Source of the DNA: Blastocystis hominis
Lineage: Eukaryota; Sar; Bigyra; Opalinata; Blastocystidae
DNA length: 64,000 bases
Reading direction: 5' to 3'
Assembly: GCF_000151665.1 (NCBI RefSeq)
Contig: NW_013171825.1
Span: forward strand, 249,422 to 313,421
Position numbers and translations under genes: made by a program
Notes under the pieces: generated by a model
The model's input: the letters and a program-made list of their open reading frames with translations, nothing else
Told to the model about the DNA's origin: nothing
The model's database searches: none
Shown: piece after piece, positions 21,895 to 33,473 of the stretch
Position numbering within the stretch: the stretch's first letter is position 1
Layout: every line of letters begins with the position of its first letter

Positions 21895-22624
21895 AATGGA
21901 ACTCAAAAGTCGCAAAAACGAGTAGGGTCCTATTCAGTGCGTTGTAAATCATAGGATTCCACGGAGGTTGGAGAAGAAGGGGAAGGTCCTCAGCGAATGC
22001 ATACTTCTTACTACAATTCCAAGGGAGAAGAGCTGACATTCGTTCAGGCGCGTGAAAAACGACTTAATTTGGACAGTGATGTCGGAAAGAAGAAGGCATG
22101 CTTCTTTTTGCATTATCTTATTTAGATTATCAAGGATGCAACGAAGGAAAGCGAGTCCGGTGGTTATTGGTGCGATGTGTGTAAATGCAGTCTGAAGGAT
22201 AATCGCTCGTGGCTAGATCACATCAATGGGAGAAAGCGTTATTGATTGTCAGTGGTCGCTAATACTTAGACCAACAGCACCTGGGAAGATTGATGCGTGT
22301 CGAATACGTGGATGTGAACACTGTAAAAGAGAAACTAGCCTCTCTGAAGAGCGAAAAACCCAAAATCTCCGCCAAAGACCGTATACTTGAGTGTGTTTGA
22401 CAAGATAGTTCTATTGAAGCGGCGCGCTGAGCGTTTGCAAAAGGAAAAGGAAGAACAAGAAGAGAAAGAAAGGCAGAAACAGAAACAGAAGCAGAAGCAG
22501 GACGAGTAGCTTCAGCGTGGTGGTGTTGAATGTAGGGAAGCATCCAATCCAGCCGATGAATCATCGAAAGAACTGGAAGAACTCATTGGCTTCAGCTCGT
22601 TTGGAACAAAGAAGAAGAAATAAC
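21895..22624 (+). CDS. SNU23: SNU23/ZMAT2-like spliceosomal zinc-finger protein
   Basis: Spliced exons give the conserved core of SNU23, a U4/U6.U5 tri-snRNP protein that acts at spliceosome activation. The matrin-type finger is CDVCKCSLKDNRSWLDHI joined to NGRKHQQHLGRLMRVE. A charged coiled tail follows, then the family C-terminal motif IGFSSFGTKKKK with TAA at 22,622-22,624. The intron at 22,096-22,125 is exactly 30 nt and begins with GC; alignment to ZMAT2 is gap-free only if this GC-AG intron is removed. Other introns are 28-38 nt. The start is uncertain: ATG at 21,895 is used here, but an upstream ATG (about 21,821) could be a further exon. Confidence 0.88.
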
Positions 22625-22755
22625 CGAAAATAAGAGATAAACAAAAAGCTGCCATCCGAATTCCGATCCATTCATTTACTCATTTACTCATTCATTCGTT
22701 CATTCAATTCTCTATTTCTTTATTTCTTTATTGATTTGTTTGTTTGTTTGTTTCC
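22625..22755 (+). repeat. TTCA/TTTG short repeats with repeated cleavage motifs
   Basis: Degenerate (TTCATTTAC) and (TTCATTCG) units are followed by (TTTG)4 at about 22,737-22,753, which contains overlapping TGTTTGTT elements. This is the 3' region of SNU23 and lies behind the end of the convergent glycosyltransferase gene. Confidence 0.7.
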
Positions 22756-22782
22756 TTGCCTTCGAACTCACACTATACACAC

Positions 22783-24017
22783 TCAGTCTCTCGGACTGCA
22801 AATCGGAACCACCGTTCGATCCGGTTCTTCCTCCAGCTCCTTCATAAACTGTCGATACATCCGCAACATCGACGATCCTCCCTCCGAGTTCCACTCATCC
22901 ACATACTGCTGTCTCAGCTTCGATCTACACTTCAAGCCACCATCCCATCGAGACTCTGGATGCGGCAAATCCATCACAAACCCTCGCGAAATCACTCCAA
23001 AGTAATAGCCGCGACGAATCAAGTGATGCAGCCACGTGATTTTGTTGAAGCCGTAGTTCACAAAACGCTCGTCGAACGCGGGCAGCATGCTCGAGCGCTT
23101 CACCATCACGTAGGGCTCTTGGATCGAGTTGAACCAGCACGGAACCAGCGAGTAGTGAAACGGACAATCCGAAAGAAACCACTTTTCGTAGAGATAGTTC
23201 TGAAAAAAAGAAAAAATATCGAAATAAATACGTGGGTCGATTTCTTCTCGCGGTACAGGAAACAGCTCTGGTTCTTGAGACATTGGATTAACTCGGGTTT
23301 GGATTGGGGAAACCGGGGAACGGATCTAAAATCGACGGGAATTTTGGAAAAAAGACTTTGAAACGCAGTCGGAAAGCGAAGAACAAGACGGCTTTTCGAT
23401 CTCAAAGGCGGGGATGATGCCGGCGAACATATCATCGCCGAGAATATAGGAAGGAAGACTCTGAAGCACATCGTGGAGGGAAAAAGACGGCCACATGTCC
23501 ATGTCGGACATGAAAAAGTGGCTCGTATGAACATTCTTAATTGCGATGTTTCGCAGAGTGTTGATCGGATAGAGAGAACTGTCGGTCTGAAGATACAGAG
23601 CAATAGACACGCGCTCCTCGAGACCCATTTGCGACTTCGCAGTCATAAATGTTTCCCAATCCTCTTTCTTGAGATACAACGCGATGGATATTGGACTATA
23701 CTAAAGGACAATTCGATAGAAAACCCGTTCCACCGTTTAGGAAGGTAATTTAAAAAGAATAGACGGTCCATTCTGCATGTTAAACTGATGAGTGTTCAAA
23801 AACGAGGTTTGGCTGGCATATGTCACGTCAAATACTTGGCTTTCATCTGTAACCAGACGTCTACCATGCGGACTCTGCAAATCATCGCCTTGGATGGCAG
23901 GAGAACGAGGCAACTTCCAAACTGACAAAACAACCAAAACTGCAATGCTAAATCACAGGCCATCATCACTGCATACAAACAAAAACATAAAAACGTATTG
24001 GTTTTGGAAACAAACAT
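22783..24017 (-). CDS. LARGE/B4GAT1-type glycosyltransferase (GT49), type II Golgi protein
   Basis: The ATG at 24,017 opens a short cytoplasmic end and a signal anchor built across a 29-nt intron (TFLCFCFIAVLVVLSVW). The catalytic part has the family entry motif GPPISIALYLKKEDW (joined by a 69-nt intron), then a DxD sugar-nucleotide site (FFMSDMDMWPS) and later YEKWFLSDCPFHYSLVPCW. It ends with the GT49 block PAFDERFVNYGFNKITWLHH. Two further introns are 31-32 nt. The family transfers glucuronic acid or related sugars in the Golgi lumen; the acceptor here is unknown. TGA is encoded at 22,783. The start lies only 24 bases after the end of the Miro coding region on the same strand. Confidence 0.85.
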
Positions 24018-24041
24018 CCTGTGAAATCACAATCAACACTA

Positions 24042-26333
24042 TTAAAGCCTTCGTCTCCAGATAATCATTCCCCCTGCCACTACCAATAAGCACCTGCCTC
24101 ATTCATCCTTACAGATTCCCACGACGACCGACATCAATCCAATCTTCCACATCACGCTCCATCCCTTTCGTTTCGGGATGCACAGCTCGCTATCCGTCAC
24201 TCCGCTTCCCCACTCCCACTCATATAACGCCAACTCACAGATGTACTGGAACAGCTTATCCTTCTGGTCCTTGCTGGTAACGAGCGTTTTTTCCAGTCCG
24301 TTTTCTTTCATATATTTATCTGCGCGACGACGCAATTCCGACAACTCGTAAGGCTACTCTCAAATCCTTTTTTCTACCCACTTGCTGGCAGAGGTCGTTT
24401 TTACTACCGATAAACAGCACCTTCATCGACCTCGGCAGAATCTCCGCGATTTTCAGCGCGTAATCGAAGGTTTCCGGCCGCGTCACGTCATACACCATGC
24501 CTAGTCTTCACTCGCCGCCCCTGCTCCAACACGCAATATCGCAGGCCTTCCCCATCTCGCGCAGTGTCTTCCGCTCCAGCCCCACGGGCACCTCGGAGAA
24601 CAGCAGCGTCTTCTTGATGGTGGTGAGGTTGTCCGTCGAGAACGACACCGGCGCCACGACCGTCGACAGCGTTTCCGTGGGGACGGGCGTGGTTTTAGCG
24701 GCGAGTAATCGCTGTAAGAGGGAGGTCTGCGCGTGAGAACGAGGCGAGACGCGGACCTTTCCGACCGCGGAGTCTCCGAACGCGAAGGCGTGCACGACGT
24801 GTCTGCGGAGATAGTTGTTGCTGCGCCAGTCCTCCTGCTTGGGCTTCGTCACCACGTACAGCAGACAGACTTCGTCGTCCCAGCCCAGCAGGACCAGCCA
24901 GCGAAGCGTCGCCGCCGCGTCGCAGCGAAGCAGAAGCTCCCAGAGCGACGACCACCCCGCGAAGGTGAGATGTCCGTTCTCGTTGGTGCGGCAGTTCCAC
25001 GGGAATCCGGGGGTCATGCTAGAGAGGAGGCTGGCAGAGGAGAAAACAGAGGATAGCGAGGGGTTTGGAGATGCTCCCAGAGCGGCTCGGAATTCGGGAG
25101 TGGCGAAAATAGGCTCGAAATCGCTTCGGGGGAGAGAGCGCCTTCCTTCACGTCGAAAAAGCAGCGGAAAATCTGAATGGCAGAAATCGGGGCGATTTTA
25201 CATTGGTGAGGAACTGCCGAGCTTCGTTGGAGAATTCGATGGTCTGGTCGGCCTTGAGCAGAATCGCGGGGATTTCGAACTGGAAGTCGAAATCCATGGA
25301 GTAGCCCATCGATTTGAGCAGGTTCCACAACACGTCGTTTCTTCCCTCCTGCACGCACAGCACAAAGCATTGGATGAAACTCTCTTCGGAGAGACCGTCC
25401 TTGATGGAGTGGCCTTCTGATTGGAGGCGTTCCAAAATGGGGTCGAAGTCGAAAGGATGGGCCAGTCCCTTGGAACACATTTTCTACGGGGTATTGTGGA
25501 ATTCCAGGAATACTTTCAAAAGCGAAAACTTCGCGAGCGGCATCGTTCGCGTTTTGTACTGCGTAAAAACTCGGAAAATACGGCGAAGACATCGAATCAC
25601 AATGTCATTCAGGGTCTAAGGAGAAGGAGGGAGCGAGATTGTACGTTGGCCGATCGATTATAGAGAGGATGAAGTGGGAAAAGAATCGATTCTTCGATTA
25701 AGCGAATGATCGACGACCCGTCCTCCATGACTTTGGCAGAAAAATATTTCACTTTTTCAATCATCTACTCATAGATCGACAATAAAGTAGAGACTTCAAA
25801 TGTGTTGTAGATATCGGTTAGAAAATCATCCAGTTGAGAAATGTGGGCATCTTCAATGAGAAGATCGGTTTTGTTAGCCAAAACGATAATTGGCGTCTCA
25901 TTAATAAAATGAACGGAAACCTTACAGATGGAACTACAGAACTAATAAAAGGAAGCCATTTTTCGGTCAGGGACGTGTACGTAGATTGCTTATTTGCATC
26001 AAATACCAAGACGATCATATCTGCCTAAAATTCAAAAGAACAACGTAGAACGACTTTCGATGCCAAATCTTTACAACTGTCACCAAATTCATGGCAAACT
26101 ACATATAATATAGATGGAACGAATAATACTAGACCCATCCACAAGACAAAGAGGTACTCGAAGAAGAGTATTTTCTGATGGAATAATAAAATCGTCCATT
26201 TGATCAGGAACAGTATCAGAAAACCCGTCATTCGAAAAGAGATTCAGAATTGACGTTTTTCCACAATTGGCTACCCTTAAACAAATCCATCAAATGTACC
26301 ATCTCCCAAAAATAAAATCCTCTTATAGTTCAT
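24042..26333 (-). CDS. MIRO: Miro/GEM1 mitochondrial Rho GTPase
   Basis: The exon order gives the full Miro layout. GTPase 1 begins with the P-loop RILFLGDANCGKTSILNLF, split by a 29-nt intron, and continues with DMIVLVFDANKQS and a NKTDLLIEDA-type motif. The EF-hand and ELM region contains LSEESFIQCFVLCVQEGRN. A second EF-like segment (FFDVKEGALSPEAIS) has a shortened loop and probably does not bind calcium. The link NCRTNENGHLTFAGWSSLWE precedes GTPase 2 (AFGDSAVGK; VYDVTRPETF; GSKNDL). The tail is a membrane anchor (MWKIGLMSVVVGI joined to LAGGMIIWRRRL), ending in TAA at 24,042. Miro sits on mitochondria, here presumably mitochondrion-related organelles, and couples them to transport and ER contacts. 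Confidence 0.93.
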
Positions 26334-26977
26334 CTACTTCCACAGAATATTCAGATATGAATATCAAATTGAATACAAAAAACAGGAGAATTTTGGGATT
26401 TCAACAGAAAATCAAGGAGTAGTTGTGAAAACAGTAAAATTGATTTTTACATGGCTTTAAATAAAGTGTATTGAGACGGTGAATAGAGCAATATTGAGAA
26501 TACCAAATGTCGCTGCACTCAAGGGAATACACGAAATCATATATATATGTGTGTGATATGCTCGAAGCATATAATGCGAAAGAGAAGAAACATCGAGCTC
26601 AGTCAGAATCGAAAGGATATAGAACAAATCTGGTGTGCCTTTGTATTAGGAATACACACAGTATTTCTAAACTACTCCAAATGTACTGGTAAGATTCAAT
26701 AGGGTGATAGGGACATTCGAAATTGACTCTAATTCCTGCCTATTACATTTACTTGTTATATGAAGGATATCGGACTACATGCACTCTCTTCTTTGTGGAT
26801 CAAAGTGATCTATTCTAATTCTATTGAAAGCATATCACTATTGCACTAAGACTGTAACTAATTGATATGAATATTAAGCGATACACAGAACACCTATTAT
26901 AGATTTTTCATGTATTATTCATTGTATCAATAAGTCAAAGTGTATACTACCAACAAACAATTGTCAGCGTAATGTTC
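26334..26977. other. AT-rich intergenic region
   Basis: No gene was recognised. A 61-codon frame on the plus strand has no homology and no splice pattern and is treated as chance. Confidence 0.5.
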
Positions 26978-29900
26978 TCACATAATAGGACAATCAGGAG
27001 TAGTGTCCAATGGATAGGGTCCAGTAATGTCATTGTTGAACATTCCATTCACTTCCCAATTCCAATTGTAGCGACATTGAATAGCATCAATTGCATTGTT
27101 CATGTCATAATAGTATGTTCGAGTCATTAGTGATGATTGAAAATGATTATCATCAAGACAAAATACAGGATACTTGATAAAACTTTCAGATGCAGAAATA
27201 GATACTCCACTCGAAGAAGGACAAGATCCTTTCAATTCTTCAGCAAAACCAGATGATCCTATCAAATTGTATCCATTCATGTTAAAATCCATTGATTTCA
27301 AATTAGGAAAATTGATTTTGTCAGTACACATTGTATTCAAATAACTGATAATCTGTTGATTTAGTTCAGTAACATAACCAGGATTTGAACCTTCTTGAAG
27401 ATAATCATATGATGCTATATAATTTTTGACTACAACAAATGTTTCCATATTATTGAACCATCCATTCGCTCTATTATCATATATATATTGTAACAATTTT
27501 ACAAATCCTTCACGATACAAAGTACCATCACTGATATATAGAATACGAGGATATGTATATTTACATAAATACATATGACTTAATATAAGTTCAGTACTCA
27601 GTTTTCGACCTTTAATAGGATCATGTAAAATGTATAAATCGATAGGAGCAATATTCAAAGCTTGTTTCGAAAGAGACATTTTCCATGATTCAATATTGAT
27701 ATTATCAACTCCAGAAAGAGCAATCACACGTGTATGAGCTAGAGCCTTTGTAGGATAGGCATCACGGATTGCCAAATATAGATTAGTTACATTAGTTTCT
27801 GAAATGATTTGTTGTTTACAATCATCAGGTGTGGCATAATTACAATTATCTCCTAAAATGAAGGGATCATAGATAGGAAACCAAGGTTCAGGTGTTGGAG
27901 TAGGAATTGGCGTAGGTGTAGGAAGAAATATAGTGGGACAATCAGGAGTAGTGTCCAATGGATAGGGTCCAGTAATATCATTGTTGAACATTCCATTCAC
28001 TTCCCAATTCCAATTGTAGCGACATTGAATAGCATCAATTGCATTGTTCATGTCATAATAGTATGTTCGAGTCATTAGCGATGATTGAAAATGATTATCA
28101 TCAAGACAAAATACAGGATACTTGATAAAACTTTCAGATGCAGAAATAGATACTCCACTCGAAGAAGGACAAGATCCTTTCAATTCTTCAGCAAAACCAG
28201 ATGATCCTATCAAATTGTATCCATTCATGTTAAAATCCATTGATTTCAAATTAGGAAAATTGATTTTGTCAGTACACATTGTATTCAAATAACTGATAAT
28301 CTGTTGATTTAGTTCAGTAACATAACCAGGATTTGAACCTTCTTGAAGATAATCATATGATGCTATATAATTTTTGACTACAACAAATGTTTCCATATTA
28401 TTGAACCATCCATTCGCTCTATTATCATATATATATTGTAACAATTTTACAAATCCTTCACGATACAAAGTACCATCACTGATATATAGAATACGAGGAT
28501 ATGTATATTTACATAAATACATATGACTTAATATAAGTTCAGTACTCAGTTTTCGACCTTTAATAGGATCATGTAAAATGTATAAATCGATAGGAGCAAT
28601 ATTCAAAGCTTGTTTCGAAAGAGACATTTTCCATGATTCAATATTGATATTATCAACTCCAGAAAGAGCAATCACACGTGTATGAGCTAGAGCCTTTGTA
28701 GGATAGGCATCACGGATTGCCAAATATAGATTAGTTACATTAGTTTCTGAAATGATTTGTTGTTTACAATCATCAGGTGTGGCATAATTACAATTATCTC
28801 CTAAAATGAAGGGATCATAGATAGGAAACCAAGGTTCAGGTGTTGGCGTTGGAGTTGGTGTTGGAGTTGGAGTAGGCGTTGGAGTTGGTGTCGGAGTTGG
28901 AGATGGTGTTGGAGTTGGAGTTGGAGATGGAGTTGGAGTTGGTGTCGGAGTTGGTGTAGGTGTTGGAGTTGGAGTTGGAGTTGGTGTAGGTGTTGGAGTT
29001 GGAGTTGGAGTAGGCGTTGGAGTTGGAGTTAAAGTTGGAGTTGGAGTAGGAGTTGGAGTTGGTGTCGGAGTAGGAGTTGGAGTTGGAGTTGGAGTTGGAG
29101 TTGGAGTTGGTGTCGGAGTAGGAGTTGGAGTTGGAGTTGGTGTTGGAGTTGGAGTAGGTGTCGGAGTTGGAGTTGGAGTTGGAGTTAAAGTTGGAGTTGG
29201 AGTAGGAGTTGGAGTTGGTGTCGGAGTAGGAGTTGGAGTTGGAGTTGGAGTTGGAGTTGGAGTTGGAGTTGGAGTTGGAGTTGGAGTTGGAGTAGGTGTT
29301 GGAGTTGGAGTTGGTGTTGGAGTTGGTGTTAATGTCGGAGTTGGTGTTGGTGTGGATGTAGGTGTTGGTGTAGGTGTTGGAGTTGGAGATGGAGTTGGAG
29401 ATGGAGTTGGAGTAGGTGTTGCAGTTGGAGTTGGTGTTGGAGTTGGTGTTAATGTCGGAGTTGGAGTTGGAGTTGGAGTTGGTGTTGGTGTAGGCGTTGG
29501 AGTTGGATAATCCATCACTTCAATTATAATAGAATCATTTTGTCCCTTATTCATTTCAATTACCATTTTGATATCGTAAATAGTACTGTTTGAAATCCCA
29601 TATTTATACCGAATCAAATTGATATTCATCATCGATTCACTATCCAATTCAAATTCCACACTGTCCAATAACTCATAAAACACCAATGTATTCACATTCA
29701 ATACTGACTTTCTACCAATATTCAAATACTTTACACTCGGAGTGTAAAAATTGAAAGGCTGAATATCCTCCAATCTCCGACCTCCCTCCACTCCAGACTC
29801 CAACTTCGAGAAGCAGTTATCCCCAATAACAACTTCTTCGATATTATCTCCATTGATCTCCACAGAATTCACATTCTTAAACGTATTATCTTCAAATACG

Positions 29901-32422
29901 ATGGATGTCAAATTCGGGTAGTTATTGATTGATAAGGTTTCAGTATTACCAAAAGAATTCTCTTTCACTATGATCTTTTCAGCATCCGATGGAATCACAT
30001 CCACTGATTCATACAAATCATCGATGTGATAAACATTGCTAGGTACATAGTGTGACAACAATTCATGAACATCTACGCGTTATACAAAAATCGTTTTACA
30101 CATACTATTTACAGTTAAATAAAAATAATATCCAAATGAATCTGGCAATTCCACACTTTCAAGATTAGGTATGTCTACATTATGATTACAATTACTATCT
30201 AACAATACTGTTGAGTGTAACATTGCGAGGATAATAGAAACTATATCCTACAGAATGGATCGATGATAACTTCGGAAGATCTATTGTTTATACATCACTG
30301 ATTACTTGGCGTACCTTCCATCATCAATGAACAGGACACATCATGTTTACCATACAACGCATGCTGGCCCAGATTGATTGAATCCAATTCAGGAAGATCT
30401 AGTCATTAGCACTCACACTCGCCGTATTCCCTACTATTGAAAGCAACCAACTGGAAATCATAGAATGTAGAATCTCCCAAAGATATCGTGTTGAGCGTAG
30501 GAAGGTCTATTCAATTACGAACCTGGGATATAGTACTTCATACCTTCAATCATAAACGATTTTACAGAATAGAAGTTATAGGATGATGTGTTCATCACAC
30601 CTATTTCAAGAGATTTCAAAGAAGGGAGGTTTCTTATCTCAAAGTCACCTCCGAAATCACTAAAACTATATTCACCGATCTCAATAGATTGTAGATGTTT
30701 ACAATTCAAAACATGGAATGATTTCGATCCATCATTTCCGAAATTGTTTCTATGTTCAGTAAACGAATTCGAACCGATCCTAACAGAGTATAACGAATTC
30801 AATCCCTTGATTTGGAACACAGAAGCAACTTCAAAACATTGGTTTTCTATTTCTATTGTTTTGAGAAAGGGCTTGAAACTTAATCGAAAGCCTGCAGTAT
30901 TGTGATTTCTAAATGACTTTGCAGTGTATGTCGTTTGAAATACACTAATATAGGGATTTACTAAATTGTAGTAAAAATGAGCACTAGCACAAATGCATAC
31001 CAACAAAAGGGATACGATAATAACTGTAGAAAGAAAAATATTATGACAGAGACAACAAGACATCTTTTTCGTTCCCTTTTTAGTCTTAGTACTCGTTGAA
31101 TAGCCATCTCTGAAATAGTCTGCCATTAGATTTAGGTCAGTTCGGTTGCATATTGCTTTTCCCAGTAGTCTGGAGCAACTCCATCGGATAATAATCAGCA
31201 AATTAGCAATTACTAGAAAAGCTAAACCCAAAAACACATCGATTACAAATAATAACAGAGTCAGAACTATTATTGACAAGAGTGTTCGTAACAATCCTTC
31301 TTTAGAATAGCCAGCTAACCAAACTGTTTTCCTTTTTATCTCGTTATCCTTATAGCAAATGCCTTTTCCATGTTTTCTTCCATTGCTATAGCTTCCTTTG
31401 AATATGAGAGTTTTCCCATCTCTGCCATATTCCTCACCATCACCATTTCGGGGATAATCTAACTCAAAAGAGTCCAAGAATCCTCCTTCATAGCATTTTT
31501 GCCCCTCTTCATTGTACTCAATCATTGTAGAACCATTAAACTGCTTTATCACTCTTATTTCTGACTCATGCTCCCAATAACTAATGCGACAGATATGTTC
31601 ATTTATGTACATATAGCAAATTCCATTATATTTACCTTCCATGTCTTCACCATATACACGAACTAACTGATTGTCCTCATTGTACTGCTTCCGATATCCT
31701 TGCTTATCTTTGATTGCTTCAGTTCGTAGTATTTTCCTGTTTTCAAAATGGCCAATAACCCATCTTTTGTTTAGTTCATCATACACTTTATAATAGCCAG
31801 TGGTTGATACTTCTTTGCCTTCTTTCCACTCACTGATGCAATCGATTGCTCCTTTTTCGTCATAGAAATAGCAAAGTCCTTCATATTGTCCATAATTATC
31901 TCGCTGAGTAATACTAATCAGTTTCCCACTATTATCATATTCCTTCCAATATTGTGGCATTTCACACATGGGAACAATGTTGTCTAGGCGTTCTCCCTTT
32001 TCATAAAAGCCATCAAATATAATTTTTCCGAACTCATCATATTCTTTTCCTTTTCCATGTCGATAACCATCCTTAATAAATCCTTCAAAAAACAATACTC
32101 CCAAGTCGTCATACAATGTACAGGGTCCCTTGGCAACTCCTTTTTCAAAAGTTAAGATAGCAATTTTTAACCCCTTGTCTGAGTAAAGTGTCGATGTTCC
32201 ATGCATTTTTAAGTCTCGAATACCTGTCTTCATGTGATAGCCATTCAGAGGTTCTCCAAGCGTCACATCAAAATAACTATTCCTTTCACTAACATTTAAT
32301 ATGTTGAAAAGATTGTTCATGCTCTGATTCCACATGTGTCCCCTCCCAGCTTCATTTTTAGAGTTTGCAATTGCCAGGTTGTGGATATGGCTAGTAGCAG
32401 CAGTACTCTTCAAATTTTGCAT
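26978..32422 (-). CDS. Giant MORN-transmembrane-LRR-(PT)n surface protein
   Basis: Two long exons can be joined through five small LRR exons (30,060-30,535) with introns of 33-37 nt, giving about 1,770 residues. The order is: MORN repeats ([20 protein letters not shown] and similar) over roughly residues 50-350; hydrophobic segments ([20 protein letters not shown] and [15 protein letters not shown]); BspA-like leucine-rich repeats ([28 protein letters not shown]); a Pro-Thr stalk of about 220 residues; and two copies of an unknown domain of about 300 residues starting [22 protein letters not shown] is at 32,422 and TGA at 26,978. A cell-surface role is inferred from the layout only. BspA-like LRR proteins are common surface proteins in several gut protists. 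Confidence 0.75.
26988..28853 (-). repeat. Tandem duplication of a 0.9-kb domain-coding unit
   Basis: The stretches 26,988-27,905 and 27,936-28,853 are the same sequence at an offset of 948 bp. I found only two base differences (near 27,029 and 27,129 and their partners), both synonymous, so the two protein domains are identical. A short Pro-Thr linker separates them. Confidence 0.93.
28835..29507 (-). repeat. Pro-Thr stalk minisatellite
   Basis: A 6-bp-based coding repeat (GGAGTT/GGTGTT/GGAGTA on the plus strand, encoding PT on the minus strand) covers about 670 bp, with occasional TL, TA, SP or TS variants. It forms an extended stalk between the LRR domain and the duplicated domain. Confidence 0.92.
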
Positions 32423-33473
32423 GTTTAGAGAATTGTTTTTGTGTTTGCAAAAGTCAGTTTATTTTTCTTTTTGGGTTTTGGAAGGTAATAGTTATTCGAC
32501 TAATTCTATTGTATTCCCTGGTGTACTAATGGCCAAGAATGATTTCACAACTACATGATTCTCGGCTCAATACACAATAAGCTATGTCTTGCCACATATG
32601 ACAGTGCATAAGATAAATAGAATGCAATTCCATTTGCATTCTCTACTGAGATGAATGGCATTGCCTTTTCACAATGGACCGTGCTTCTGTACTATGCGTG
32701 GTTGGAATACTCTATATTGAAAACTTGGTAGGCTGATCATACTGATTTGCCACGTGATGTATAACTATTCTTATCTTTTCTAGAGGGATACCATTATTTT
32801 TTATATTATAAATGTATTATTTATATAATAAACGAGTATAGACACTACACTCTGGTATTCACTTGTGATTTTATCTATAATTGGACAATTTGGTGTTTTC
32901 CTTACTATTTATGTCGTAGTGATTGGTGATAATGGCACTTCTCAAAGGTATTACCATTCGCAGTCTTTTGTAACATTTATAAATTCTATCTCCGATATAT
33001 ATATATATATACAAATTTGTGCAAACAGGAGATACACTTGTTGATGCAGGAGAAGTGACTTAATTGCATTTTCATCATTTGTTTCCATTGGATCAAGAGC
33101 AATGATACAAGTAGGTGGTATCTCCCTGAGAAGTTTGGTAATACTGGCACAGAAATATTTACCCATCTTTCTTTTACCGGTCTCCTATCCATTTCAATGT
33201 CTTTTTTTGATATATATCACATTGATGCTAATCAATGAGTCCAGGAAACAAACAATCTCCATATTAGGTGTAAAGTCGCAATACAAATTTTCCCTATAAT
33301 TACTTATTTCGTTTCCTGTATTTATGGTACCATTATAAGGTCTGAATACCACAATTTGGGCGAGATAAGTGAATACCGCCACTCTTTTTCGTGCGTTTGT
33401 TTAATTGGCCGAACCAACTGAAGTGAAATGAGACACTAGCGACATTATTTTTTATTCCAGAAGGTTATTCGAT
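32423..33473. other. AT-rich intergenic region
   Basis: No gene was recognised in about 1 kb between divergent surface-protein genes. A short (TA)n run lies at about 32,996-33,010. Confidence 0.5.

Noticed and set aside
26507-26692. 61-codon plus-strand frame
   Set aside because: No homology, no intron pattern and AT-rich surroundings.
28835-29507. Regular short repeats considered as a CRISPR array
   Set aside because: The unit is 6 bp, in frame with a Pro-Thr coding repeat, and has no spacers.
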